A stretch of 64,000 nt of DNA from Aptenodytes patagonicus (GCF_965638725.1 NC_134950.1:22720932-22784931); one strand, 5' to 3'. Positions 36,043 through 51,300 are shown, counted from the stretch's first letter. Notes: generated by a model not told the origin, from the letters alone. A program made the numbers and translations.

Positions 36043-36093
36043 TGGACTAGATGACCTTTAGAGGTCCCTTCCAACCCAAACTATTCTATGATT
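36043..36093 (+). mobile_element. Short CR1 3' terminal fragment
   Basis: GGACTAGATGACCTTTAGAGG and the following TCCCTTCCAACCCAAACTAT-TCTATGATT match the last 50 bases of the CR1 at 19.8 kb with only two differences. It is the extreme 3' end of a CR1 in plus orientation and so would be antisense inside the DCAF13 3'UTR. Confidence 0.85.
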
Positions 36094-36282
36094 ACAGAGC
36101 CAATTCTTATGACTACCCAAGGCAGACAATGACTTGAGAAATGAGAGCATGTGTATACTTGGAAGAAAAGCCATGCTTCTGGAGCCATACGCTGTCTTAC
36201 CAATGTCCATCAACTTTTGTACAGTGGATTCATCAATAGCAACATTTTCTTTCATTATGACATACTGTACATGTGAAAACAA

Positions 36283-36370
36283 TTATTTCACTACTGCCAC
36301 AATATGTTTCTTCCTCTCTGACACAAATGGCATAGATCCTGGTTTGCTGTGCTTACGACGATTCAGTTCC
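36283..36370 (-). CDS. DCAF13: DCAF13 coding exon 11 (last; Sof1 C-terminus)
   Basis: The exon follows acceptor TTTCTAG and completes lysine 417. It encodes ELNRRKHSKPGSMPFVSERK and KHIVAVVK, then TAA at 36285-36283. The highly basic tail is typical of the Sof1 family and probably nucleolar-targeting. Confidence 0.96.
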
Positions 36371-39300
36371 CTAGAAACAAAAAACAGAAAAATGAAGTTC
36401 AGTAGTCAGCACAAAGATTTAAAAAATACTAGCTTCCTCCTTAAGCTACTAATGGAGATAGCCTACAATTTAAAAAAAAAAAATTAAGAATTGCTCTGCT
36501 TTTATTAATCAAAAGCCACGTACTTCCTCCTTTGAGAAGAAGGATCGTCCCTTTGAAAAATAACTTTAAAACTGGCCAATTTAGAAAAGTTTCAAATCAA
36601 GCCTTTTCTTGGGAGCTCAGCTTACTTGGGTTTCATGTCAACAGGATTTGCTGCTCAAGTTTGTAGAGTCTTTCAGCTGAGAAAGAGGACTAAAACCCAC
36701 CACTTTTTGGTTTTACTGTTAATTTAATGGCTATGGCAAAGTATGCCACCTTCTGCTCCTAGAAATTCCAATATGGCAACGATCCAGGGGACGGAAAACA
36801 CTCATCCTGGAGTTTGGCATTAAAAAAAAAACACCACACAAAAAACCAAAACAAAACCAAAAAGACCTCCACACCCCCAAAACAGCCCATTCTGTTTCCA
36901 TTGCAATGTTGCATCATGTTATGCTTAACAGAGCACTGTGGCTCCTTCCAACACGGTATTTGCTCCCATTTCTTCAGTGAACTTTTAGCAAGCAGCCAGT
37001 CCTCATTGATACTGGCATTTGTCTACATTTTCCTTATAATCAAAGGTTAATCAATCCAGTAGTTCATGATCACTTCTTCAGATGTTAAAAGTAGCTCATA
37101 CTTGTTCTTCCCACGCACCGTAGCTCTAACACTCCCATACATTGCTGCTACAGCACTGCAGTGATGCATTTTGTTAAGATCAAGAGAAAACAAAGCCAGA
37201 AGAGAAAGACATACTTTCGCCGACGAGCTTCTCTCATGATACGTTGCTCCTTGATTTGGCAAAATATACTTTTAGGCAAGTGACGGTGTTGAGCTATGCG
37301 TCTGATCTGTGGGTGATACTGGAACTTCTCCTTCAGCTTCTGATTGTAATTCATAGCTGCCTTCTCTCGTGGTGCAAGCTATGGGGAAAACAACAAGAGA
37401 CAAACATGTTATAAAAGAACGGGGATTTAACTGTCATGATTTTCTCTACAAAACAAAATTTTAACTTTTAATTCAAATGGATTCCTTCTAGCAAATGGCT
37501 GTAACCGCAGAAACTTCAGCATTAGGGTAAGTATTAAAAATCTACAATTTCAACAATATCCCAATGCTCAAACACAAAACATTGTCACAGGTTTCAAAGT
37601 TCAGTAAAGTAACTGAATTTACTCCCTGAAAATCAGATTTTAATGTGCGGTAGAGAAAGAAGAGAGAATAGAAATAGCTGACAGTAAAAACCTCTTTGAT
37701 CAGAGTCTGCCTGCTTTCCTAACCCCTGCTGACGAACAACTTTTGCTGTGAAACAAAGATTTGCAGGCATTTTAATCACTAGCCAGCGCAAGTACAAATG
37801 CTGTAAATGAACTGTCTTCATGAACAGCTTTACAGAAGCTCTTTAGGTGGCCTAAATCTTACCCAGTGCCTTGATCCATTAGGAAGCACAGTGCACATAT
37901 CAGATTTCAAGTATTAGCTTGACTATATGGCAGACAGGGAGTTCCAACTTTCATCACGCAGCTAAAAATATCTTAGTATCACAAACATGTGAATTACAGG
38001 TGAGCTAGCATTACCACAAAAGACTAACTTTATCCATGTGTAAAATTATGTCTGAGCCACCATTATAACATTGAAAGTGAGAAAAGCCTTTTCCTAACAG
38101 CTAACCTACAGAGGATTTTTTTTTTCCCAACCAGGCATGTTTCCTTTGGTCCTAATGCTTATTTATCAAAAAGAAAAAATCTGTGCGTGCTGTGTTTTTG
38201 TTTAAAGCGTGCACTGCTTCATGAGGGATATCAGTTTCTATGTATTTTGGATTTGCTTGGATATCTGGGAATTTCAGCTGTATTTCAGTCTAGTGAGCTT
38301 TCAGACTTTGACCAAAGCAGCAAGTGAATCTTTATGAAAAAAAAAAGTCCTCTACTCCCAAGCCACTTAGTGTTTTTTTAATATCAAAAGATTTTCTGTT
38401 TATGTTAAGAGGATAATCCTATATCACTCTATAACTCCAGTATTTCCGACATCTAAAAACCTTTCATATTCTCAAACAAGCAGTGGCATAAGTCTTTTGC
38501 CCTCCCATATTTACTTCATCCGCTACTACCTGAACCTAAAGTATTAAAAGCAAAACAATCGTTCAGACAACTTCTATTTATTCAGCTTTGCAACTGACTC
38601 AGTTTCACTAATTTCTTACTTTCTCAAGAAAAAACAGAACCTGAGTTTCAAACACTAACATAAAAAAAGAAATTAAAAAACCAACAACTTTATTACACAC
38701 GCAAAAATTTGGAAATTTCACCTGCATTATTATGAAACATGCTTTGTTTCCCTTTGAAATCAGCAATTGGCTATTTCTCCACTCTGGAGGTCACTTTTAG
38801 AAGTGACTTCTGTTAGAGTATTTCATAACTTCTGAAAAAATAAATATTATACTCAGATGATTTTGGTCCAAAATACCATTAAAGGTCTGAAAGCAAGTAT
38901 TAATAAAACATATGGCAAAGGAGTTTCTCCTTTGGGACAATAAAGAAACCAGGTACCAGACGCAGAGTTGCTCATCGCTCAGAAAATTGTTATTGAGGCA
39001 GAGACACATAATACTCTTAACCTCTGTTTCTCCACACCCTCTTATTCGTAAAAACAATTCCCTCTGCTTTACTTACATTTATCACAACTTCTCAAATTGC
39101 AAGTGAGTAAATTTTACAATCTTAAGCCACTAAAACTACACACACACCCCCCACCCTTTACTGAAATTCCTTCTAGTGAGCCAGCCTGAATAGCTGGTTC
39201 ACTCTCAATAAATCCCAGGTGTTCCCACTCTGCAGAAAACTGCCAACATAATCCAAATTAAAGAGCTTTTATTTTAATTAAATGCAATGATTTTCCTTTA

Positions 39301-42300
39301 ATTTAAGAGCAGCAAATTGCTGCTGATTTAGTATAACCTTGATGATTCTACAGACAAGAGGTGAATCTGTAAATTAAAGATACATCCAGGATATCTTATT
39401 TAAAAAATTAATATAGATTAAGCGGTGGTTATGTTTGAGTCTGATTCCATTTTTATGTGTAATGTGGTATATAGAAAGGCACATAGCTGGTGACTTTCCA
39501 TCCAACTACTGAATGCCAACACCCCATATACCAGGGTGTGCTAAGTGCACCCTCATCTTCATGATGGTAAAAGAAAATTTTGCAGTAATGAAAAGTTTCT
39601 GTCCGTTTATGAGAGACAGTAGCTAGCTAAGAAAGCAGACTGCAATAACGCACCGAATTCCAATCTCTCTCACAAGTCATTTTACAAAGGTCAACATAAA
39701 CAGCTGAAGAGAACAGCATTACTTCCCATTCTGCTTTGAGCTGGAGAAGATGCTGTAAACTCAGCATGATTTAGCAGGATTAGAGATTTTGTTTATAGGG
39801 ACTACAACACTCTACAATGTAATGAATTAGGATTTATATGACATCATGAGTGGAAGACATGCTCAAAGATGACGTATGACCCTTTTTTCACACATTCCAA
39901 AAGTGAACGTGCAACTTCCTTCCCGTGTGAGGAAAATAGAAATCACATGGCAGAAAGACAGCTGATTTGTGCCATTACCGCAGCAATACTTCACAGCAAA
40001 TATCTAGAGTGAGAAAGGGGGAAAAAGAACTCCGAAATGCAATGAAGTTGTCAGCAATAGGAAAATGTGTCCTCAAGTAAACTGCCTGTGCCTCTTTTCC
40101 TCCCTCCAGATGATAAGAGGCTGGTTATTTTTCCCATCTAAGCAGAAGGAAGGTAAGCATTTTTCCAAAGCCCTGATTGAAGAGCTAAAACCACCTTTAA
40201 CAAAAAATTCTCCTGTTAAAGAGAGCTGTATTTGTACTGTGCAGTATTTAAAACTTCACACTATTAGACTCCTGTAATTCAGCATGAGAATATGAAATGG
40301 CTGTTTATCTATCCTGTCCAGGTTGCCCTTCTAGGTTAGGACAAACAGAGCACAGGTGCAACATTTTTAGAATGCAAAAGTATCCCATAGCTTGTCTTTA
40401 ATTTTTTTCCATTGCTCTGCTGAAAACACCTTTCTAAATTTATTGCCATAAAGTTTATTATTCATTGTTTCCTTGGACCAAAAACTTATGGCTTCTTTAC
40501 ATCTAAATGGGTGACAAAAAAAAGAAAGGTAACATAGATGTTAAGAGCACAAAATCATAGCTGAAGGGATGAAGTTACATGTGCATTGAATCACAACCCC
40601 AAAATCACTACAAAAAGAATGCCATGTCACACAGTATCTGGTATTGCTTGTTATCAGCCCTATCTCACAAAATGGAACTGTGTATTAGAAGCAGACTGAA
40701 AGGATATACAATTACTTAGACAGTTCCGATGCGCTCCTGCTAATGCACTTTGCTAGAGCAAAACCAAGACTTGTAACTGCACTTTCTCCTATCTTTTTCA
40801 GTCTTTACTCAAAAGCTGTTATTTCTGCATCTTGCAAGAAAGCAGCAAACCTATGCTCCACTACTGTTACACTCACTCCTCACACTAGTTTTAAGCTTAC
40901 TGAAATACAAATCATTCCCAAGCAGAAAGTTTTCTTCAACTGTGCTCTTTTCTAATTCCTAACTACTGTGGAAATGTAACAGAGCCAAATTTTGCAGCTG
41001 TTACTCACAAAAGTAATGTTACTAAGCATTTACCCTCCAAGAACTGCAGGTGTAGATTTTTTAATAATGTGTCAATAGACTGAAGAACAATACAGGTTTC
41101 TGAAGTTTTACTGATGGTTCATTGCTTCCACTACAGTTCAAAAGCCCTAATCTATCCCTTTCTTTGTACTAATTAATTTAATTCTACTCTATTACTACTG
41201 CTTTTCCAGCCTTTTCACTCAGACGAGGCTCTGCTTTCCTCTTTTCCTCAAAAGCCAAAGTCATTTACCTTTTCAGAAATCCCAAACACCTCTCCAAGAG
41301 CACAGGTACAAAAGCCTCAAACGTACTTAAACACGTCATATTTTACGTGCAGTATTTGAACAGTTTGGAGTATCTCAAAAGTCTTGTTTAATTGGGTCTT
41401 TTGCTTCTGGATATGCAGAGCTAGATGTTTACTGCTTTAAAAATAACACCTGTTGAGTCCTATTTAATAATTATTTATCATTTAATCAACCTTTATTAAA
41501 AAACCTAAACATTGCAAATTATTTTAAAGCAACTTCTGCAGTAGCTCCAACAGAGAGATTTGGGGTTTGTTACCCCTATGTAAAACCCATGCAGACTTAA
41601 TTGTCAGTGGAGTGGAGACACAGCATGCCCCTGGCTCCTCCAGAGACTTTTATTCTTACTTTAATGTTTCACTGATTTTGAATAATGAGTGCGATGCCAA
41701 ATACATTAAAAAAACAGAAGAAACATGCATGTCAGAACTGATGACTGCTAGGGTAGCCATGGTTCAGAAAGTACAACTTTCCAACTGGATAAGTGTTCAT
41801 CAGTCACAACATAAGTACAATATATTCACTATAACTTCCTTGGAACCCACAACGCTAAAACCAAGTAAGACTAAGTACTCACCAAAGAAAAAAAATGTTT
41901 GATTACCACTTTTCTTTCTCTTTCAGGATGCTGGTTTCCATCCACCCCCATCCCAAAAATATCCATCTTAAAATACAATGTATTACAAGATGTTAGCATT
42001 ATATCAGAAATACTGTGACCTTTGGATGAGTCATTCAATCAAATCTTCTCCGCGAAGAAAAATAGCAGACCAAGCAACTAAGCATTTAAGACATTCTGAC
42101 ACTTCCGACAGAATTACTGAATGTTCAGCTTTGAATATTCAAAGTGTTCAAAAAATAGCCAGACTGTGGAAGAACTGGACATTTATAAAATGAGCAAGCA
42201 TATGTCTATGAAGATAAGAACACCAATCCTCTAAAAAAGAAGGAGCAGGTACTAAACAGTGGAACCTAATAAATAGCCATTAACAGTTGCAATGTCAAGA

Positions 42301-45300
42301 ATCACAGGAACTACCAGGTTGGATCAAACAAGGATTGGCACAGTTGCCTGAATCCAAGCAACATTTCCAAGGTATATCCAAGAACGGGATAAGCCATAAA
42401 GATTCCACTCTCAAGTCCTATTAACAACAATTACTCTCTAAACATCTGAAAAACAAAATTTCATAGTGCTCCTAAAAAAATTTTTTTTTTAACAATTATA
42501 GCAGCTTCGGACAGTTACTGATTTAATATCCAAATTCTGTGTCTTGCTAAATTCAAGGCTTCAACAGCATCATGCTTGAACACAATTCCACACAAGATAT
42601 GGGGATGTGAAACACTGTCTCTTCTTATAATTATTTACAAGTTAATTAGCGTCATCCATGTGACATGAGAGCAATTTTTCTACATAATTCACTATGTCCC
42701 TTGTAAGTTCTTCCTGTATTTCTAAATAATTTTGCTTTAAGATGTCTTTTGATGTTGCAAGGTGGGTTTTTTTTACGATAGGTTGACAAGTTTTGTATTC
42801 TATATGATGGGATGACTTTCATTTCTGATCTTAAAAAAAAAAAAACAAGCCAACAAACAAACAAAAAAACCCCAAAAAACCCACATGCCACTTGACCTGT
42901 GTGTTATAGATAGCTATTGACTTAGTTCTCTTGGGAAGAGCTTTGACAGAAATGCTTACAAACCCTTACATGCATGCATACTACAGAATCTGTATTTGTA
43001 TGGTCCCACAACAGCAGAACTGACTCGTACGTGCAGCCTCCAAAAGGCATGTCAAGCAGCAACACTGTACTTACAAACAGAAAAAACAAAGGACAGGCTA
43101 TTTTATGTAGGATTCACTGTCAGGTCAAGGAACACAAGACTCAATGTGCAGGCCATATCCAATACTTGATAGCCGTAACTAGCAGTGCCTTTTTTAGGCC
43201 CATCCATGGCCGGTTTTCACTGATGTAAATACTACAGAAAACAGCAGAATGTCATCTACCACTCTACATTTTGAATACTTAAACAATAGCTAAGTTGTCC
43301 TTTTGGTACGTAATATTTCTACAATGCAGGAGTAGCTGGGTTTGTCTATTACTTCCCAGAGCCAAGTATCCTTACTCTTTCATAAGAAAAGGAGCCAATG
43401 CCATCTAGTAGTCAATAGTCAAAAAGAAGTCAACATTCTTTTTACCCACTTGTCCTTCATACAAAGGGCACAGAGTAAAGATGCATGTCAAAAATACCAG
43501 ACAATTCTGCTATAGAACAACATCTTAGAGAGAGACAGCATGCTCACTAAGCATATAGTGAAAAAAGAGAGAAAATTTCAGTTAATACTGTAAAACCAGG
43601 TGAAAAGGGCGTTGCCATGAGCATATGGATACAATAGGAAAACAGGTAATATTTCTGCCCAACACCACACTGTCTAAGCAAATTCAACATAAAAGTTTAA
43701 TCAAAAAGTAAAGTCTATAATGAACTTTGCAGAGTCCTTGGAATTAGCAAGTATGGGACTGATATTTAAATGTTTGACTGAAGCACTACATGGGAAAATC
43801 CCAAGAATCAATTTAGAACAGAAAAAAATAGCATCCTCAACAAAAAAGAAGAGTTATTCCATTAAAGAAATTTAACTGAAATAGTAGTTTATGACCACAA
43901 ATACTGCACAGGCTACAAAGTTGCGGGTTTTTTTTATCTATAGCTCTATAGCAAAGATGAGAAAAATAATAGGACTTCCAAATACCTATGGTGGGCCCTG
44001 GCTAAAGATATACATACTGTTTTAGCTGTGCTACTCCATATCCAGTGCTTCACAGTGCACAACAGTCCATGAATTATCCCATTCCGCATTGTAGCCCTAA
44101 GTATTCCTACCACTCCCATTACCTGCCACCTCTCCCAGCTCCACTCCACTTCCCTGCTATGCAGATACTGTAACTTGATGGAGCTTCAGGTAACCACAAG
44201 CAGCACTAGACATAACTATGCAACAGATCCATCCCCTTAACTGTACAATATTTTTCCCTGAATTACAGCTTCCCTTTCCTCCCCCCTCAATCTTTCACAA
44301 GATCAAGTAGAAATTCCCCCAAGCATTATTTGACAGCTATGCTGATGGGCTCAGAAAAAGCAATGTAAGCACCTCCAAAATACCGTAACAATATAAAGCT
44401 ACGTAGAGGGATTACTCCCAGCGGACAAAGTGTCAAATTCATTCTCCAAACTCATTCAATACTTTCATACAACTGTGCAGATGAATATATGCAAGTGGTA
44501 ACTGTAATAGAACATTTTGGCTTTGTCTATACATAAACATTTGAACAACTGTAACTGTAAAAAACCTGTATCTAATTCGACTGATGTCTGTTCCTACTAG
44601 GAACACTTCAGCCAAACTGACTTACATTGAATTAAATGGACTTCAAACACCACACTGATTTGCCCACTTGATATCTGAGAGCTATATAGGTTAATGACAA
44701 TCTTGGTTATGCATCAGTGCAAACAGTCTATTTTACAATGCATATGCTTATCACGGTATGAACTGCACACGAACCAGTTACGTGCCAGTCAATTTTTAAA
44801 AGTAGTAACCTTAAGCTTCAGTAGAATGACTTATGTATGGCAAACCAGAATTTATTGCTTTTTCTCTAGTGCAAAGGGATGAATTCCCACCTGTAGCACC
44901 CAGGTAAAAAACTCCAATCTAGTTTAGTTAGAACTGATGATTATTGTTAACATTAAACAAGACCAAAAAAAAGTCACCTTGTGTAGCAATAACAAAGCAT
45001 GTAATTTTATTATTATTATTATTATAGGCCACAGTAAATGCAATGAGCTATACTGCACATGTGAGTTTTCAAATTAAATACAAATGTCAAACTACAATTT
45101 TACATTTTCCCTTTAGAAACAAGTTTTTAGAAGTTAATAGGCTAACCAGTTGTAATAACAAAAAAACCCAAACTTCTTGTCTTGTGATAACAAAAAGCAA
45201 AATGCAACTCTTACCACTCCCAGTTTTTCAGAAGCATTAGCTTTCCACAGACGAATATTCATCTCATCTGAGCCACACAGAATATATTTGTTATCTGAAG

Positions 45301-48300
45301 TCCATTTTACAGTGATGACGTGCTGCATTCGTTTTGTATGATATACCTCCCTAAAACAGAGAGAAACATTTTTAAGCAATCTATCATCACTTTTCCCACC
45401 AACATTACCTTTCAAATAGCACAAAGCATTCTGTTCAAGGCAAAATTTATTTTTTACTTTTTGTTGTTGTTTTTTTAAAGAAATCTGACTTTTTTTGAAC
45501 AATGTGCTGATCTTAAATCTATATAGAGAGAAATTCAAATAAAGTGTGATGGTTAGACTGATAAAGGACACCTAGGACAAGATGCTTTTTAAATAAGTGC
45601 TTTCATAGAAGTTACAGTAAATAGCTAAAGAATAACTATTTTTGCAAAACATGCCATGGGTATACAATATGATATGCATACTGTTCCTGAAATAATTTTC
45701 ATTAATATGCTGTTACACCGATCAAGCATTACAGAATGGGACTGCAGAAGAATGAGTGCCAAAGAATCTGACACCACCATTGTGAACAAGAAAGAGAACA
45801 GCAAATAAACACCTCCAGCTGTCCATTTATGACATGGCAATGGATTGGCTACTCTTCATCGTGATTTCCCTCCTTTCCCCAAAAATGGACTTCCTCATCA
45901 TTGTCTAAGGGACTCCTAGGAAAAATCTTAAAAACCTAAAAACTTGAAGAAAAGTCTCCAGTCCTGCAAACAAGAACTCAACAAGAAATATCAGCTAGTA
46001 AAAACGGATTCGGAACAGCTGGGTGGCTATTAAAGCATAAACTAGATTTAATTTCTGCCGATCAGACTCCTGCTCAGCAAGTGCTAGCACCTGTTGAAAA
46101 ATGTTTCTACGTGTTACATTTAAACCAATATTTAAATGAAACTCTTATCTAATTTTCATCAAGTATGTACCAAACAAGCAGAACAATAATATTCATAAAG
46201 TTATTTTATTTCTACTATAAAAATATAGGACTAAGTACACTTTTCTGGTAATTTTAACTATTTCTTAGCATTCTAAAGGTGAAGAATAAGTAAGGCCTAC
46301 TTATTGTCCACTAATACCCACTCCTTTGGTATATCAGTCACGCACTGCAGCTTATTATAGACCATTCTCTTTCTTCTACCCAGTTATTTTTACAAGTAAA
46401 ATCCAAGTAGTAATGGAAGGGAAATATGGAAACAACACCTATTCAAGAGCCGTGGAAAAACTAGACTGGGATTGAGCTGGAGGGGTTGTGAGAAAAACAA
46501 AAGTAATCAATGTATCACACCTTAAATAAGCTTTAATAAGCTTAACCACCTCTTTAACTCACACTCAAGTGATCCTCTACAAGAACAACCACGTGGAAGA
46601 CTGAGCATGAGTACCTTCAGAAAACATTAACACTCACATCAGCTTTTTACTGATGTTGATGTTTAATAGCGTGTGTGCACATACGCATTTTCTTAAGCAT
46701 TTCTATGTTTACTTTCATTTTACTGTTTGGATCAATAACAAAGCTTTTCTTCACCCACCTTCGGGTAACTAAGTACTTTTCCTTTTCTCATTCTGAATTT
46801 TCAGCCTTTGCCTCTCCTGGTGCTGTCATCACAAGCTATTAAATATCATTCTCAGGGAAAGGAAAAACACAAAACATGGCCAAATAACCCGGATCTGTCA
46901 TTTAAGAAAATCTGCACAGACATCCGGTTCTGTTTACCAAGAATTTACTAAATTTAATCAACTTCGCAATAAATCTTACTTCTTATGGCTAATCAATTTC
47001 CTAATTTAAATTTTCATTTTAAAATAAAATAGAAAGCAGTGGGAAGTTAGGAGTTTTTCAAATTGGCGGGAAAGCAAAAGTCAAAACTGGAATACCATCA
47101 GAATCCTTGTCTACAGATACTCTTGACTGCCCTCTCAGTTTTCCAAGTGGAATCAGATCTTCCATTTGGAGACTTTCCTCCATTCCATGGGATTAATTTC
47201 AACTGTGCAATTCTGAAAAAGCCCAGTTTCTAAAGAATTCTGAGTGTCCCAGAATGCCCTAGTCAGCTTATATGAAGCTAAGTTCTTAATCTGTAAGGCT
47301 TTTCCTCACTAGATTTATGGCCACCACACAGAAGGGGAAAAAAAAGGGGGGACAAAGAGGAAAATTCCTTCCACAGGCCTTGGCAACAATCTGCTATAAT
47401 GTGGAATAAAGCCTTTTACTGTTGCATTATGGGGTCTGCAAACTTCCCCTCAATGTGCTTTAATTTTGCATATCACCACTTTTGTGAACATGACTATTCC
47501 ATAGAAAGGAGAATCTGTAGAACACAGGAGCTGCTAACCATATTGTTTAATAATACAAGAATTAAAAAAACCAAAACAAACCCACAAAGGAACTGCAATA
47601 CCTAATTACATTTAAAATATTATTGCAAGACAGGAAGAAAATTAAAACTACCTGTAGATTAGATATAAAGGCAAATGTAAACAGCCCCTCTCAATCTTTA
47701 ATGCAGTATAGGAGCATACAAACAGTTACGTTGAATAATGTATACATAACTGCATTAATCAATAATAAAAATATACTCCTCCCCCAATCAATATTTCAAC
47801 GTTTCCACCCCCCAAACCACCTAGAATTTGACCTAGTAGCAAGTTTTGGGGGGGCAGAGGTTGGAGAGAGGAAGGCAACTAGAAGTAAAATAAAGTTAAG
47901 AATAAAGAAAAAAAGAGGAAGAACTGACAACAGAGAATAATGAAGGTAGGTTTATGAAGAACAAGTGATACCAGACAGATCTGATAACTTGCTTCAATTT
48001 TCAAACTGAAAAAAAAAAAAAGAATAATGGAGACACAGTAGATCCAATCTGAACTTCAGCAAAATATTTAATACACTGCCTCATGAAATCTTACATGAAA
48101 AACTAATTCAAAGTGAATTGTATTCAAAGCATCGTCACATGAATCAAAACCTGGTTAACAACATATGAACAAATGGTAATAAGCGTACCAAAACAGATCA
48201 CAAAAGTGTCCCAAACTGATCCTAAGGAATTCATACAACAATGCTTTTCACGTAATGTCTTTAGCAATCATCCATGCAGGATGAAGACAGTCCCTAGAAA

Positions 48301-51300
48301 ACCAAATGCTACAATGTTGTAAGGCACTGCAAACTTAAGTGGCGAGAGATACAGTACAAAGTGACCTAAAAACATTAAAGATACATATAGAGGGAAATAA
48401 GATGGGATTCATCTTGGTGAGTACACCCGAGAACAGCAATCCACTGTAATTTTAATACAAAACTGCGTAAGTACTGCTATCTGTTAAGTAGTTCTACTCT
48501 AATACATACTCCAGAATATGTCAACTACACGACCTGTCAATCTCAAATTATATACAGAGTAAGATTTCAATATTCACAGGAAGTGAATGCCCCAATGAAT
48601 ATGTTAATGAATGCAGAATTTTGAGGACTAGGGAGGGAGGTCACTGGAATGAATGACAGCAAGAGAGAAAGGTGTAAAATCACTCACCTGCTGTGACCTT
48701 TGTCTACAGGAAAAATGCGGACTGACTTATCAAAGCTGGCAGAGACAAATTCTTTCCCAGTGGGTGAATAATCCACATCAAGAACAGCAGACACGTGATC
48801 CATATGCACCGTCACAGGTGATTCAAGAAAGCGCATATCAAAAGTATATAAGCTTTAAAACAAATACACCAACAGCTTAATATCTTAACAACTCTTAAGC
48901 AAATAGTACATTTTTGCTGAACAGCTACTTTAATCATACATAAACCACACTCAAGGTTAGATCCATATTGCAGAGGTAGCTCTTTAAAACTGCTCATAAC
49001 ACATGAAAAGAAAGAATGATGCATTGTTTAGGGCTTTAAAAAAGTTTATTAACCAGAGGCTTTAGTTACTGGATCAGACCTAGGTTTCTTGCTCAGAACA
49101 GATAGTCTCCACTATTCCCTTCATCATCTGTTGATGGGTCACTGACCAAACCTATTTCTCCAACCACCACACTGTACTCCTTTACTCCATCTTCAGATCC
49201 AAGTAAATAACCTGAACTTGGACAAGCATCTCTGAATCATTACGGCAAGCCTATCAACTCTGCAATGTTTCCAGATATTCCCATATTGGGAACTCCTAGT
49301 AATTCAGAGTATACTGAGACACTTCCATTTGGTTGGCACCCTTTCCAACTGCCTAACTGTCTTTAGGCCAATGTAGGAGTCTAAGGAAAGCTTGGTCCTT
49401 CAATACATGGAGATACTAGTTCAGCAGAGCACACTATCTGTAGAAAAGCATTAAAAATAAACACACAGCTGCTGGACCACAGCTGGTTTGCCTTTAAGCA
49501 CTTGAAAGCTCAGGTGAGGTCTACCTGTACTCCCTTTGAATCAACAAGCCCATTGATACATAGCAAGGCATAACAACTGAGTAGATCATTAATTTGCCTA
49601 GTGCCAATAAGAAAGGTGCTTTACAGACAAAGCATTTATGAAACCTGCTTAAGATACACTATTTAGTAGAACTACTATATTAAGAATTTGTAATTTAACA
49701 GGTTTCTCACTGTCCTTGCTGCAGATGAATGCATAACTGGAATTAAGTCAATGTCTCTTATTCAATAGTTTACTGGCAACTATTGCTTTTTCCTTCAAAT
49801 TCCCCATGAAAAAGTATGCTAGCGTCATATTTAAAACCGCTACTCCATATAATCAGCTAACACTTGCGTGTGTGTTGTTGATATATGCATTTGCCATTGC
49901 GCTTATACTAATTGCTTTAGTTTGCAAGAGGACAGTCGCCCCTGACAGTAACAGCTACCATTTTTAGTTTAGCAAGGGGGGGGGGAAGGGGAAAGACGTA
50001 TAAACAAACAGATTAGGTAGCCTGGTAGCCTCACCATACCATAACCAAAATAGGTGAAAAGCAGTACATTAGATACAAACACCCACTTTCAAGGTCTGGG
50101 CCAGACTCCATTTCCTTGGAAAAACAGCCATAAGTGATAAAATTCCTATGTTCTAGAAGAAAACAGTGATCTATTGTTAGATCACTGATTTCCTGGAAAA
50201 AAGGATATGGAGCACATTTTGCGGTGGCCTGGTTTTGAAGAGACAGCTTTTTCAATATCAGATTAGCTGTTCACATGAATAGTATTGTTCAAAAGTAAAA
50301 CTGCTCTGAGACATTGAAAAGATAAGTATTGCAGTCTCTGGAACTGTTTCACAAAAGATTTTTTTTTTTTAAGAAATGGTCTCATCAAAATAGCTGATCA
50401 GTACAATATATCAAGCTTCACAAGAGCTGGCAAGAAAATAAACACTTATATTGCCTCAGACTGGACCAATAGTACTTATTTTCCAGGTCCTGTTGCAAGT
50501 TACACTTGCATTGGTTCAGCTGCATTTTTTCTAAGTTACACTGCTTTTTTTCCCCCCGGGTACTGAAATACAGAGACAGAGGCAGTCTACTATCAATTCT
50601 TTTTTTTTTTTTTTTTAATCAGTGAGCCTATAATTCTCTAGGTTATTACTTAAGTGATTCAAATTTAGAGTTTTAGTAGTTTTTCAAAAATTTATTTTAG
50701 CATGATGATAAACCACCAAGATACAGATTAAAAACATAACATGATCAGGATTATCAAAAAGCAAGGTCATACTTACTTGTAATCTTCATTTGCTGCAGTA
50801 AAAACGAAAGCTTCCATGGGGTTCCAACACAGCGTATTTGTCCTCATGTTCAAGATAACCTGAAAGATATTTACACATTGCTACCTTGTTATAGGCAGTA
50901 AAATACTCGCTATAGTTCAAAGATTCCTGTACCACTGGAGACAAGCACTTTCTAGATGCAGAATTATGGCAGAGGAATAGAGACATGACAATGTTTCCTT
51001 AGCAGTGTTAGAATTGGAACGCAAGAACTTCCTGTCCCTCATCATATGCTCACTGCTTTGTGCTACACAGCAATTAAATTTTCCTCTGTAAGTCACCTTA
51101 GAAGCAAATTCTTCTGAGTGGTCATATAACATGTAAACATGTTGGTGATCAACATGTAAACCTGGAATTCCTGAAAAATTTCACTTCATCATATTTACAG
51201 GAACCTTTAGTTAAGTAATCTATAAACACACCTAATTAAATGGTTATTTCAAGAGATATAGTCATTAATTGACGCTGTGAACCAGCATTTGCAAAGCTAT

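Larger units (their letters stand above)
35773..36282 (-). other. DCAF13: Inferred DCAF13 3'UTR
   Basis: This is the stretch from the stop codon to the first good polyadenylation signal. It holds a 51-bp CR1 3' end in antisense (36043-36093). The far end is inferred. Confidence 0.4.

Noticed and set aside
41567-41902. 111-codon plus-strand frame in DCAF13 intron 9
   Set aside because: Antisense to the gene, no recognised domain, ends in a lysine-rich A tract; probably chance.
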